DNA of 64,000 nt from Unio delphinus (GCA_029339505.1 JAQISU010001239.1:10367501-10431500); one strand, 5' to 3'; shown: positions 54,701 through 59,654, numbered from the stretch's first letter. A program made the numbers and translations. Notes: generated from the sequence alone by a model not told the origin.

Positions 54701-55358
54701 TAAAAAATACAAATAATGATCATATTAACAACTTTCACCTGATACTGGTTACAACAGAAAAAGGCATATCTGAGATATTACATGTCCATGAACCATGAAA
54801 ATTATTTGTATTATTTGCAGCACACTTTTAATGTCTGCCTTATCCTTAATTAGACTGGTATCATGCTTCCAGCTCCATGTTGGGTTATGCTGACCAATGG
54901 TGTGACTTTGGTGCAAAATTCTGACTCTGAGAAATACAGATAACATTAACTTACAGCTTTGAAATTAAAATTTTAAAATTATTAATTTTAGCTTTTTTCA
55001 ATTTATTGTACGACTTAAATGACTCTTGCCCCCCCCCCCCACACACACACACACACACCACCCACCCACCCACCCCGGAGTATTTTCTCAAGACACCTTT
55101 GCGTTTTAGAACTTATGCATCAAAGAGAAAGTGAGCAATGATATAAAAAGAAGAAAAATAGCACGTCACTGCAAGATTGGTACATACCTACTGTGGCTGT
55201 AGGCTTCGATGGTGCTGTGGGATTAGGAGTTTGACATGCTGGGCACTTAGTATCCTCTGCCTTGCTCTGCATTAGGCACCCCACACATTTCCAGCTACCG
55301 GCTGCTGGCTGGAACTTGCCAAACAAATAGTTACTTGGTGGCAGGGGGCTTGAGGAGT
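13891..55358 (-). CDS. NUP153: NUP153-type nuclear pore basket nucleoporin, C-terminal part (12 exons, partial)
   Basis: Nuclear pore basket protein of the NUP153 family. In animals it anchors the basket, binds Ran through RanBP2-type zinc fingers and binds transport receptors through FG repeats. The exon chain on the minus strand is 55188-55358, 54143-54268, 51653-51778, 47107-47277, 45741-45884, 39029-39184, 33947-34744, 23242-23525, 20426-20792, 19026-19099, 18071-18525, 13891-13966. Every donor is GT and every acceptor AG, and the phases match at all eleven joins. The reading frame gives about 981 residues: six zinc fingers, a Ser/Thr/FG-rich domain, and the basic tail ILKAVRRIKK, which resembles the conserved end of vertebrate NUP153. 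The 5' end lies above 55358, probably outside the window (a candidate upstream exon is at 63808-63951). No transcript was available, so skipped or extra exons are possible. Confidence 0.87.
14180..14511 (-). mobile_element. SINE family B, full-length copy with target-site duplication
   Basis: On the minus strand it begins with a tRNA-like head: A-box-like 'tggcctagtggttagagc' and B-box-like 'ggttcaatccc'. A conserved body and a TTTG-type simple tail follow ('aaacaaacaaacaaa' in minus sense). It is flanked by a perfect 13-base direct repeat cctttggattttg at 14167-14179 and 14512-14524, so both ends are exact. It sits in the last intron of the nucleoporin gene, in the same orientation as the gene. 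The family name is not known to me. Confidence 0.88.
14525..18070 (-). other. Rest of the last NUP153 intron
   Basis: Intron sequence without a supported exon. It contains a short GGAT-type microsatellite at about 16351-16383. One AG/GT-bounded stretch near 16647-16684 was considered as a cassette exon and rejected. Confidence 0.6.
16351..16383. repeat. (GGAT)n-type microsatellite
   Basis: Eight roughly tandem GGAT/GGAC tetranucleotides in an intron. Confidence 0.85.
18071..18525 (-). CDS. NUP153: NUP153 FG-repeat exon with five 23-residue tandem repeats
   Basis: The acceptor is ...tttttccttgcag (above 18525) and the donor CTTAAG|gtaag (18070 downwards). It starts in phase 0 and ends in phase 2, matching both neighbours. 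It begins IDSKPQQQ and encodes five head-to-tail 23-residue units of the form SKPQQQ + linker + SVFVFGQT + PAD or QAV (the last unit VFGFGHSQ). A Ser/Pro/Phe-rich end follows (GPFNFNPTSVFIFTG...). FG and FxFG-like motifs bind nuclear transport receptors. Units 2 and 4 share the linker LVAP.SS, and units 3 and 5 share .GTGSN, so the array grew as pairs of 138 bases. Confidence 0.9.
18175..18519 (-). repeat. Coding minisatellite, 5 x 69 bp
   Basis: Five in-frame 69-base units inside the FG exon, with a 138-base higher-order period. The plus-strand signature is 'accaaatacaaatacagag' in four of the units. Confidence 0.92.
18526..19025 (-). other. NUP153 intron with (TG)n microsatellite
   Basis: Half-kilobase intron. 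A TG run lies at about 18640-18674; nothing else is recognised. Confidence 0.8.
19026..19099 (-). CDS. NUP153: NUP153 small FG exon
   Basis: A 74-base exon with acceptor ...tcttctttttcag and donor CCG|gtaaag. It enters in phase 1 (CT completes an Ala codon) and leaves in phase 0. It reads GFSFNAPSFNSTTQNSTFQFNPKP, containing F-x-F motifs of the FG domain. Both phases fit exons 20426-20792 and 18071-18525. Confidence 0.85.
19100..20425 (-). other. NUP153 intron, nothing recognised
   Basis: AT-rich intron of 1.3 kb. No exon, SINE or transposon was identified. Confidence 0.6.
20426..20792 (-). CDS. NUP153: NUP153 FG-rich exon
   Basis: The acceptor is ...gatctatttcag and the donor ACCACAG|gtgaga; it starts in phase 0 and ends in phase 1. 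About 122 residues: STVSNTSTFGGTSQFSV, then FGS, AFGGFGNS, GFGSS, GFGGSSG and FGVSAPVFGGN motifs in a Ser/Thr/Gly-rich background. This is typical of a disordered FG nucleoporin domain. Open frame upstream of the acceptor is intron read-through. Confidence 0.87.
21037..21360. repeat. Dispersed repeat, copy 1 (copy 2 at 30745-31075)
   Basis: Shared blocks include 'catacatgccaac', 'caatgatttatttgcccctct', 'ctgcttcaagttttca' and 'gtgatgctgccct', in the same order and orientation as the copy at 30745-31075. No terminal repeats or coding content were recognised. Confidence 0.8.
21975..22520. repeat. Diverged repeat array with TGACCTTGACC cores
   Basis: The motif ttgaccttgaacctt (about 21979), cagtgaccttgaccttt (22099) and cagtgaccttaactttt (22321) recur. 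Each is followed by 'gactccaaaa'-like and 'gttcttcctt'-like blocks and 'cacaaagt'. Units are strongly diverged and uneven in length. A related piece is near 40040-40110. Confidence 0.6.
23242..23525 (-). CDS. NUP153: NUP153 FG-rich exon
   Basis: Donor ATAATG|gtatgc (23241 downwards), ending in phase 0. The preferred acceptor is ...tctctaacaatacag at 23526-23528, starting in phase 1 (GT completes a Gly codon). About 95 residues: VNASNTSGNNGMFKFGQQ, then SPFNSTGFGSSS, VFNFTGQ, VFQFTGQG and FPAFGS. An alternative AG 18 bases upstream (exon start 23543) is in the same phase and would add six residues. Both choices keep the gene frame. Confidence 0.83.
23856..25680. mobile_element. Candidate hAT-like DNA transposon remnant
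   Basis: The block starts with agctgtaccgatt and ends with the partial inverse cagtacagct. Both flanks carry many 'aatcgg'/'ccgatt' and 'gccgat' words in mirrored arrangement (23870-23945 and 25590-25680). Inside, 'ctcccgatt' motifs recur near 24200-24300 and 25180, and a minus-strand open stretch at 24087-24356 has no recognised domain. I could not find an exact 8-base target duplication, so class and borders are uncertain. Confidence 0.35.
25681..26910 (-). other. NUP153 intron, nothing recognised
   Basis: Plain AT-rich intron between the candidate transposon and the SINE at 26922. Confidence 0.5.
26922..27167 (+). mobile_element. SINE family A, full-length copy with 11-bp target-site duplication
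   Basis: The tRNA-derived head has A-box-like 'gtggccgagtggtctaaagc' and B-box-like 'gtgttcgagtcta'. The body has 'agcttctcgtgggtcggtgg' and 'cttcctccaccattaatact', and the tail 'tgctgaaaaatggcgtt'. The direct repeat attgtaagggt flanks it at 26911-26921 and 27168-27178 without mismatch, fixing both ends. Other copies in this window: 32143, 50408, 52903 and 58655 (plus strand), and minus-strand copies near 43250, 44270 and 59790. Confidence 0.9.
27618..28706 (+). mobile_element. CR1/Jockey-type non-LTR retrotransposon relic (RT C-terminal half and 3' tail)
   Basis: The first frame (27618-28022) has LFINDL, LYADDTTLS (RT catalytic YADD), NKLENWCTCNGMVVN and KTKILLIS, then RLLGVLVDNNLSY. After a stop and frame break the next pieces read LLGRIRHFLPERHRKLFYNSYIQP and LDYCNTVW, then (28174-28455) LQKRAFRLIS, LKILPIKDRICLRKAKLMYRISN and APEYLQSLF, ending in F..SF. 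This is the standard 3' half of CR1/Jockey-like ORF2. A TTA/ATT repeat tail (28664-28706) follows at the 3' end. Stops make it inactive. It lies in an intron, antisense to NUP153. Confidence 0.8.
28664..28706. repeat. (ATT)n repeat, retrotransposon tail
   Basis: A trinucleotide run directly after the RT relic; probably its simple-repeat 3' tail. Confidence 0.9.
28960..29999 (-). other. NUP153 intron with (GAT)n
   Basis: A GAT run lies at 29131-29157. Otherwise no feature was recognised. Confidence 0.5.
30001..30712. repeat. Direct duplication of about 230 bp (30001-30230 and 30471-30712)
   Basis: Both blocks run from 'gat(a/g)tcaacataaatgg' through 'acaatttataaatgaacata', 'taattatcacatct' and 'cattctattgtgcaaa' to 'caatgttattaataatgt', with scattered differences and small indels. 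Confidence 0.85.
30745..31075. repeat. Dispersed repeat, copy 2 (copy 1 at 21037-21360)
   Basis: Same block order and orientation as copy 1. Divergence is considerable but continuous over about 330 bases. Confidence 0.8.
31985..32100 (-). repeat. SINE family A fragment
   Basis: Minus-strand matches to the SINE body and B-box region ('gtttgaaactcaaacccacacagacagagg', 'ccacattggccaa'-like). It lies 40 bases before a complete plus-strand copy. Confidence 0.55.
32143..32400 (+). mobile_element. SINE family A copy
   Basis: Complete from 'ggggccccgagtggccgag' to 'gtgctgaaatggctttaaac' and an A-rich tail. The flanks cattaccatc (32133-32142) and cattaccttc (32401-32410) form a 10-base direct repeat with one mismatch. 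Confidence 0.85.
32411..33946 (-). other. NUP153 intron, nothing recognised
   Basis: Intron sequence. The open frame continuing below 33947 is read-through past the donor and is not coding. Confidence 0.55.
33947..34744 (-). CDS. NUP153: NUP153 large FG/Ser-Thr-rich exon
   Basis: The acceptor is ...ttcctgttcttattcttcag (above 34744) and the donor AAAGCAG|gtattt; both junctions are phase 1. About 266 residues. It opens VPSVAGFKIAAGAF, with FNLPSV, LFKFGS, GFKFGD, FKLRD, IVFGQQ and GFEFRFTPSS motifs, then a long Ser/Thr-rich low-complexity stretch to SSAPSSKA. It follows the last zinc finger directly, the same order as in vertebrate NUP153. FxFG density is lower than in the downstream exons. 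Confidence 0.87.
34985..35560 (-). mobile_element. piggyBac-like MITE relic, diverged copy
   Basis: Starts at a TTAA followed by ctcattcagccc, the same end sequence as the elements at 48009 and 56091. On the minus strand it encodes a broken version of the same acidic N-terminus: (A)DIRLYDGDCENE, stop, then FNLEKIEQ and VSETELSAEDY (about 35240-35430). The far end matches the 'tttctgatt.gttaatatt' block of the other copies, but its terminal TTAA is not recognisable. Confidence 0.55.
35561..37430 (-). other. NUP153 intron, AT-rich, nothing recognised
   Basis: Very AT-rich intron with no supported feature. Confidence 0.5.
37440..38010 (-). repeat. Inverted copy of sequence at 48630-49200 and 56700-57290
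   Basis: Reverse-complement matches are long and ordered: 'gtggccgtataagaggg', 'aatgatattgtttgcacatat', 'ttcagccctattactgtta', 'ctctgccgcagtagcaca', 'tgtgtgtgctccgtatagtt'. It includes one end of the piggyBac-like MITE plus the neighbouring 400 bases. Confidence 0.85.
38011..39028 (-). other. NUP153 intron, nothing recognised
   Basis: Intron; no exon or element was supported. Confidence 0.5.
39029..39184 (-). CDS. NUP153: NUP153 zinc-finger exon (last finger)
   Basis: The acceptor is ...atgactcttttcag and the donor ACAG|gtaact; phase 1 at both ends. It reads KSGDITETDSSFADKFKPSV, then the RanBP2-type finger GSWTCKICLVLNNGSSTKC followed by VSCETEKPPP. The pattern W-x-C-x2-C-x3-N-x6-C-x2-C is complete. 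FADKFKP before the finger matches the recurring linker of NUP153 fingers. Family fingers bind Ran. It is not part of the recent duplications: its linker and residues differ from the alpha and beta fingers upstream. Confidence 0.9.
39185..41394 (-). other. NUP153 intron with unassigned open stretches
   Basis: Contains a TGACCTTGAC-type repeat piece near 40040-40110 and two abutting open stretches near 40613-41124. Nothing is certainly coding. Confidence 0.45.
40864..41124 (-). other. Orphan open stretch with W-E-x-x-F motif
   Basis: 86 residues with a Lys/Glu-rich middle (SPSKKKKWDKKYNSDWEKQF) followed by AFIAHQ. The Y-x-x-x-W-E-x-x-F pattern recalls N-terminal parts of transposase-derived zinc finger proteins, so a domesticated or decayed DNA-transposon piece is possible. 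A plus-strand open stretch (40613-40873) overlaps its end. No splice context was found. Low confidence. Confidence 0.2.
41395..41520 (+). repeat. Possible SINE tail fragment
   Basis: 'gtccttgggctaggcacttta', 'tactgcatcagactgaaac' and 'gttgatgtgccatgaaac' resemble a tRNA-SINE 3' body rather than unique sequence. No second copy in the window confirms it. Confidence 0.3.
41856..42030 (+). repeat. Third tRNA-derived SINE type (family C), one copy
   Basis: A tRNA-like head 'atagttcagatcgtagagcacc' (A-box-like) and 'gcaggtttgataccc' (B-box-like) is followed by 'ggctgccttgcttgtagg' and 'gtcgttaaatcc'. It differs from families A and B. Confidence 0.5.
42731..42773. repeat. (TG)n microsatellite
   Basis: A perfect TG run that abuts the SINE B fragment and may be its expanded tail. 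Confidence 0.95.
42775..42898 (-). repeat. SINE family B fragment
   Basis: 'ttttaatgtagctgaaacaa' and 'tttctcagtcaaatcgct' match the 3' part of the full copy at 14180-14511. 'cttgaactcaagacctcttgc' matches its B-box region. Internal deletion. Confidence 0.6.
43250..43486 (-). mobile_element. SINE family A copy, minus strand
   Basis: The reverse complement of the family A consensus is present from the tail ('gggtttaacgccattcttcagca') to the head ('ggccactcgggacccc'). Near-full length with moderate divergence. Confidence 0.8.
44270..44500 (-). mobile_element. SINE family A copy, minus strand, diverged
   Basis: 'ggttttaacgccattctgcagca', 'atggtggaggaaga', 'aagaagctactggcaagctttctcaca' and 'ggcagtgatccataac' match the family A body in reverse. 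The head is eroded. Confidence 0.75.
44501..46490. repeat. Diverged array of roughly 150-200 bp units with 'aagatggc' cores
   Basis: Units carry 'gattttcaagatggctgctatggtggccac', a 'ggcatcatttttatt..gaac' block, 'ggacatcata.gtcttc' and 'gtgaaaaccccatgttgatatgacc'. Good matches start near 44800, 45970, 46115, 46250 and 46340, with weaker ones near 44510 and 44690. The NUP153 finger exon at 45741-45884 sits within the array, flanked by units on both sides. Confidence 0.65.
45741..45884 (-). CDS. NUP153: NUP153 zinc-finger exon (beta type, older copy)
   Basis: The acceptor is ...cttcttttttttacag and the donor ACAG|gtaaca; phase 1 to phase 1. It reads SGFGYTTTPLVNVAPAG, then CWKCDTCLTQNKADVNRCAAC and GSAKQVKST. 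The RanBP2 pattern W-x-C-x2-C-x3-N-x6-C-x2-C is complete. It shares NKA-VN-C-AAC and K-VKST with the beta exons at 51653 and 54143, but has a longer N-terminal linker. The linker matches the decayed gamma exons (TPLV). Confidence 0.92.
47107..47277 (-). CDS. NUP153: NUP153 zinc-finger exon (alpha type, copy 1)
   Basis: The acceptor is ...cctttttctctag and the donor ATAG|gtatgt; phase 1 to phase 1. It reads SSSPLPQSNYLFGKFQPAAG, then SWKCVGCLIQNKAEDTKC, PACQTPKPTAPSKPTATI. All four zinc Cys, the Trp and the signature Asn are present. LFGKFQP is the family linker. It differs from the upstream alpha exon 55188-55358 at only a few residues, consistent with a recent duplication. Confidence 0.92.
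47720..47885 (-). repeat. SINE family B fragment
   Basis: 'gcagacacaggccgactagtcctaacatta', 'cttaatgctga', 'accatttttgtaaatctttggta' and 'cggccatggttcaaacccac' match the full copy at 14180-14511. The same fragment sits at 55800-55965 in cassette copy 3, so insertion came before duplication. Confidence 0.75.
48009..48768 (+). mobile_element. piggyBac-like MITE with transposase N-terminus (cassette copy 1)
   Basis: The left end TTAA + ctctttcagcacc and the right end ggctgaacgag(tt) form short inverted termini, with the piggyBac target TTAA clear on the left. At 48254-48364 it encodes an acidic leader MMADIRLDDSESENEEFLGF, DLKNIEEADE, then a stop. A further acidic stretch (EVSDNESSEEEDDDGDDD) follows in another frame. 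Acidic N-termini of this type are usual in piggyBac transposases; the catalytic part is absent, so it is a non-autonomous deletion derivative. Confidence 0.6.
49364..49560. repeat. 53-bp minisatellite, about 3.6 copies
   Basis: Units contain 'gatcccagtctcattcc', 'gtcatagctaagtatta' and 'actggaag'. The orthologous site in cassette copy 3 has about 6.6 copies (57459-57812). Confidence 0.9.
49570..50400 (-). other. Duplicated intron sequence, nothing coding
   Basis: Matches 57820-58650 in cassette copy 3. No exon was recognised. Confidence 0.6.
50408..50663 (+). mobile_element. SINE family A in cassette copy 1
   Basis: Complete copy ('caagtggccgagtagtctaaag' to 'aaaaatggtgttaaacc') bounded by imperfect repeats around 'acag.caggag'. 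The same insertion is found in all three cassette copies (52903, 58655). Confidence 0.85.
51653..51778 (-). CDS. NUP153: NUP153 zinc-finger exon (beta type, copy 1)
   Basis: The acceptor is ...tttcttttcttgacag and the donor ACAG|gtaatg; phase 1 to phase 1. It reads SNLSSISTPAG, GWKCNTCLIQNKAEVNKC, AACWSAKPVKST. The RanBP2 finger pattern is complete. Its near-twin is 54143-54268; the differences are G/S before the Trp, NT/DN between the first two Cys, and A/V after the third. Confidence 0.92.
52324..52436 (-). pseudogene. Decayed zinc-finger exon (gamma, copy 1)
   Basis: Aligned with the beta exon at 45741, it keeps an acceptor-like tctcag and the TPLV linker. First Cys is now His (WKHDTG), second Cys is Gly. 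A one-base loss in the linker puts the linker and finger in different frames, and an extra base shifts the frame before the third Cys. The donor is gone. It cannot encode a finger and is left out of the gene model. Confidence 0.8.
52903..53160 (+). mobile_element. SINE family A in cassette copy 2
   Basis: Same insertion as 50408-50663, with minor changes. Confidence 0.85.
54143..54268 (-). CDS. NUP153: NUP153 zinc-finger exon (beta type, copy 2)
   Basis: The acceptor is ...tttcttgacag and the donor ACAG|gtaatg; phase 1 to phase 1. It reads SNLSSISTPAG, SWKCDNCLIQNKAEVNKC, VACWSAKPVKST. All zinc ligands and the Asn are kept and splice sites are intact, so this copy is expected to be used. Confidence 0.9.
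54814..54926 (-). pseudogene. Decayed zinc-finger exon (gamma, copy 2)
   Basis: Carries the same lesions as 52324-52436: first Cys to His (WKHDTS), second Cys lost (Ser here, Gly in copy 1), shifted linker, extra base before the third Cys, no donor. Shared lesions show the exon died before the cassette was duplicated. Confidence 0.8.
55031..55076. repeat. Poly-C / (CA)n / (CCCA)n tract
   Basis: An expanded simple repeat just before the cassette copy 3 border. The matching place in copy 1 (near 52540-52557) is much shorter. Confidence 0.9.
55188..55358 (-). CDS. NUP153: NUP153 zinc-finger exon (alpha type, copy 3; first finger seen)
   Basis: The acceptor is ...ctttttctttag and the donor GTAG|gtatgt; phase 1 to phase 1. 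It reads SSSPLPPSNYLFGKFQPAAG, SWKCVGCLMQSKAEDTKC, PACQTPNPTAPSKPTATV. The zinc Cys and Trp are present, but the signature Asn of the family (x3 after the second Cys) is Ser here, while copy 1 keeps Asn. This may weaken ligand binding without affecting zinc coordination (inference). It is the 5'-most secure exon in the window. Confidence 0.9.
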
Positions 55359-56090
55359 CTAAAGAAAAAGGAAAGGCATGTTGTGTTCTAAATACTACAA
55401 GATGCAACAATTCCACACAGCATGTATTCTTAGTGGTGAAGAATTTTGTATCAATTTCAGTGTTGAGCAAGATTGTCCCAAAATGATTAATGTAAAAAGC
55501 CAATCATCTTGTATATTATCACCTATCTAGATCTGCAACCAATAAAGTAGAAATAGCCAAATATAAAACCAGCCTTTCTGGACAAAACTGACAATTTTAA
55601 ACCAATTATTGAATCCTTCTATATGCTGAAAATGTATCCCATCCAATATGAAAAGACGAAAACGTGTCCTTCAAAGCACTTTTTTCCTCCCTTCTGATCT
55701 TCAGATCATAGTCATTCATACAAAAGTACATAAATGTATCTATATAAAAAGACTGACAATAACAAATCAAATGAAAATATATCACAAAATTGTCCAATGT
55801 CTAGCACTGGTTCATCATTCTGCAGACACGGGCCGACTAGTCCTAACATTAATCTCTTAATGCTGAGTGCCTAGCGAAACCGCTATCAGTACCATTTTTG
55901 TAAATCTTTGGTATAACTCGGCCATGGTTCAAACCCACAACCTCCCGCATAGGCCACCAGAGTGGTATCAACAGTAATCAAAGATCCACAAAAAACGGCT
56001 TAGATACATCATGTACTTCAAGGAAAACCAAATAGATTGCAACTTTCAATCATTCTATCCTTTTCTATCAACTGTAATGATGTACATGTA

Positions 56091-56854
56091 TTAACTCTTT
56101 CCGCGCCAAACTGCACTCTGCACTCAATGGCAGATCAATCTCTGCTCAATTTGAATGTGTGTTACATACAACTTCTCTGCTTGGTTACAAATGGGGCTTT
56201 TTCTAAAATCAGATAAATATCAACTAATCAGAAATGATTTTACTTTCTTTTGTACAAAGTTGAATTGTTCAGAAGCCAAGGGTTACTAATTGAGAGCAGT
56301 TTCACTATACATGATTTGTTTTTGAAAAATCGTAAATGATGGCGGATATAAGACTTGATGACAGTGAGAGCGAAAATGAGGAGTTTCTCGGGTTTGATCT
56401 CAAAAACATTGAGGAAGCTGATGAAATATGTTCGGCAATTGGATAATTTATTTGCAGGATTAGAATTAGACACTGAAGTATCTGATATTGAATCATCAGA
56501 AGAAGAGGATGATGATGGCGATGATGATCGAGCTCTTGTGGATCTATCAGACTGAAGTGATCCTGTTAATTTCATAAATAATGTATAAAAAAGTTGTGAA
56601 AGACTATAACAAATATATAAAAAAATACATCACTGTCTAGACAAAGTCATTTGAAATAATTGGTGAAAACTTCGTGGATCGTTTTTATTGGATATAAGAA
56701 GAGAAATTAAGGTAAGAGTAAATGCATGTGCATATTTACAAAACTGTATAAACATGTAGAACTATACGGAGCACACACAGCTAGTCATAGCTTTGTGCTA
56801 CTGCGGCAGAGCAGCAATATAGCTTTTAACAGTAATAGGGCTGAATGAGTTATG
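56091..56854 (+). mobile_element. piggyBac-like MITE (cassette copy 3)
   Basis: TTAA + ctctttccgcgcc at left, 'ggctgaatgagtta' at right. It is the same element as 48009-48768, duplicated with the cassette. The acidic leader (ADIRLDDSESENEEFLGF) ends in a different frame from the following acidic block (EVSDIESSEEEDDDGDDD). Confidence 0.6.
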
Positions 56855-57458
56855 GGCTCTTTTTCACTTAAACCTGCTATAGTGATTATTTAGAAATGAA
56901 TTCTACAAACATGAAATTCATTTTTTGTCCTGCCTGCATTAACTGATGTATGCAAACAATATCATTTTATTGTACTAACAGTACAGTAGTCCCCCTCTTA
57001 TACGGCCACCCCTTCTGCACCGAGAAATTTGCTTTATAAGACGGGTGGCTTTTCCAGAGGGGGGCTAAATTTATTATGAGAAATATATGTAATGTACGTA
57101 GTAAGTAAGCTACATACATCAAAACATTAAATATCTTTGTATAAATGTAACATTAATCATTAAAAGTTTTTTTTTTGTTATAATAACAAATTTATTTCAA
57201 CTGAATATACGTTACTATTTTTCTCTTTCTTGCTGTAAGTGTTATTTGCGAGCGGGAATTGTAGGCATGCACATTGCAAATGGATTCAAAAACGTCATTT
57301 ACATCTTGGTACATACAAAATTATCTTTCCATTCGCTCCATTTTCCCACTGTTGCTGAAAAACCTTCTTATCAGTTATGACTTTGTCTATGTTTATTCAA
57401 AATATTCCAACATAAACTTACTTGTTTGAGTCTTCTCTACCAACAATTGTTCGGCAGA

Positions 57459-57812
57459 TTCTGATCCCAGTCTCATTTCATTAGTCATAGCTAAGTATTA
57501 CTAACTGGAAGATACTGATCCCTGACTCATTCCTTAGTCATAGCTAAGTATTACTAACTGAAAAATACTGATCCCAGTCTCATTCCTTAGTCATAGTTAA
57601 GTATTACTAACTGGAAGTTCCTGATCCCAATCTCATTCCTTCGTCAAACCTAAGTATTACTAACTGGAAGATCCTGATCCCAGTCTCATACCTTAGTCAC
57701 AGCTAAGTATTATTAACTGGAATATCCTGATCCCATTCTCATTCCTTAATTCTAGATAAGTATTATTCACTGGAAGATCCTGATCCCAGTCTCATTTCTA
57801 AATAGCTAGCGT
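57459..57812. repeat. 53-bp minisatellite, about 6.6 copies
   Basis: Same unit as 49364-49560, expanded by three units relative to cassette copy 1. Confidence 0.9.
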
Positions 57813-58654
57813 AAGAAATATCATCCTCTTTTGACATAAACCCAGACAACAGTGCATCAAAGTTCCATGTGAGAAATAAATCAATGCAAAAGAAACAAGG
57901 ATTAAAAAAAATTCCTACAAGTTTACCCACCAATGCCCAAATACTATTTTAATACCAGTAATACCTTACTTGCTTCTACTGAATTTATCAGTATGAAGAG
58001 ACACCAAAGACCTCCCAAAACAAGCTGGTACAATATAAATGCACTTGTACATACTATTGGAATACTTCTTACTGATGGCTAATGGACTGTTTGGCCACAT
58101 TTGTCTATCAAAAGATCCAATACAATACGAGATAATAAAAAAAATCATCCAAAACAATAGGAGAAAACCCTTGAGAACTTAAGTGTTAGAAAGGGATGCC
58201 TTATAACACTATGGTACAAACAAAAATTATCTTTCCTCAAAAGAAATACAATTCTGCAACTCCAGTTAAGATACAATAGTAAGGATCAATACTTTTCCTA
58301 CTGCACCAATTTTAGAAAATTGCTCCATAATAAACTTTACAAACAGCCTGCAACAGACGTTCATGTATGGGGCTCATCTATCATCTATCATCAGGACGAA
58401 TAAATCACTCAACAACAATTGTTGGGGCCACAAGGGGCTGTTTGTATTCACCAAGCAGATCCTGACTTGATGCAGAACTTGAATGATTTGTTCTGAAGGT
58501 GTATACCACCAAGACCCTGGTAGAGATATAAAGGGAGATTGTTGTTCAGTCTCATAGCAAATACACACTCTATTTGCCTGGTTGAAAAGTGTTATTAAAA
58601 ACAACTTGCTTCATCGGCCTCTATAACTGCTGATTCAGCAAAAGACAGACAGGA

Positions 58655-58912
58655 GGTGGCACCCAAGTGGCCGAGTAGTCTAAAGCGATGTCCGTTACGG
58701 ATCACTGCCATCTCACCTCTGTCTGCGAGGGTTCGAGTCTAAGATTCGGCTAATGTAGTTTTCTGAGAAAGCTTGCCAGTAGCTTCTCGTGGGTCTTTGG
58801 TTCTTTCCGGAGGTTTCCGGGTTCTTCCTCCACCATTAATACTGGCCGCCATGTATAGCCTATATTGTGCTTAAAAATGGTGTTAAACAATAAAAAAACA
58901 AAAACAAAAACA
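58655..58912 (+). mobile_element. SINE family A in cassette copy 3
   Basis: Third copy of the same insertion, with identical neighbours. Confidence 0.85.
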
Positions 58913-59654
58913 GGCAGGAGAGTTTTGAACTTTGACTGCTATTGCATCTGCTTAAACTGGTACAGTTTTAAAAGCTTGGAGGAAGATCCCATTTGCTGAC
59001 CAGAACAGGTGTGCTATTAACTTGTTTAAACAGGCCAGGAGTTACAACAAGGAACTTGATTGCATGAAAACTTAAGCCAAAGCATCCAGCAAGTACTGAA
59101 GAGCTGCTACTTCAACAGGGTACGGGTAGTTAATATCATCATTATTCCTACCAGTGAGCCACAAGAACTCAAACGAGAAGAAAAGCAATAAGGGGCAACT
59201 CAGTAGAAAAGAAAGTTTGGATAGTCCATGATAAGACAAGTTAGTGTCTGCTTGCCTTGAGTTGAATTCAAGCTTAACTCACAAGATAATCCAAGTATAA
59301 TATCTACATTACAATAAGTAAGTTCTTAGAGGTATCTCAAAATTTATGTAGTCTGGTACTATGACTTTAAAAAAGCACACTGCTATGGTAAATCAGTCCA
59401 TAGGATTTACAGACTTACTTCCTCTAGACTGGTCTATAGTGACGAAAGGTTTAATAATACCATATCTGAACCTTCTGAAGTTGTGAAGTTGTTGAGAATA
59501 TGTTAGGTTCAAGCTCCTATACAGTAAGAAAGTATGTGGAAAAAGGAACATTTCAAATGCTTCTGAACATCAACTCTGCTGAGCTAGTCCTCATAAAAGT
59601 GATCTCAATGTAAGAATAGAAATAAATTCCAAATTGCCTTCAACTGGGCTGCTG

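Larger units (their letters stand above)
52570..55085 (-). repeat. Zinc-finger cassette tandem copy 2 (internally deleted)
   Basis: Starts like the other copies, but at about 52619 jumps from 'aatgagcaat' straight to 'ctatcatcaggacgaataaatc'. In copy 3 these points are 3.2 kb apart (55139 and 58378). The alpha finger exon, MITE and minisatellite are therefore missing, while SINE A, the beta exon and the gamma exon remain. Confidence 0.88.
55086..59640 (-). repeat. Zinc-finger cassette tandem copy 3 (truncated on its high side)
   Basis: Includes the alpha exon (55188-55358), SINE B fragment (about 55800-55965), MITE (56091-56854), expanded minisatellite and SINE A. Homology to copies 1 and 2 stops at about 59640 ('aaattgcctt'), before where beta and gamma exons would lie. 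Confidence 0.88.
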
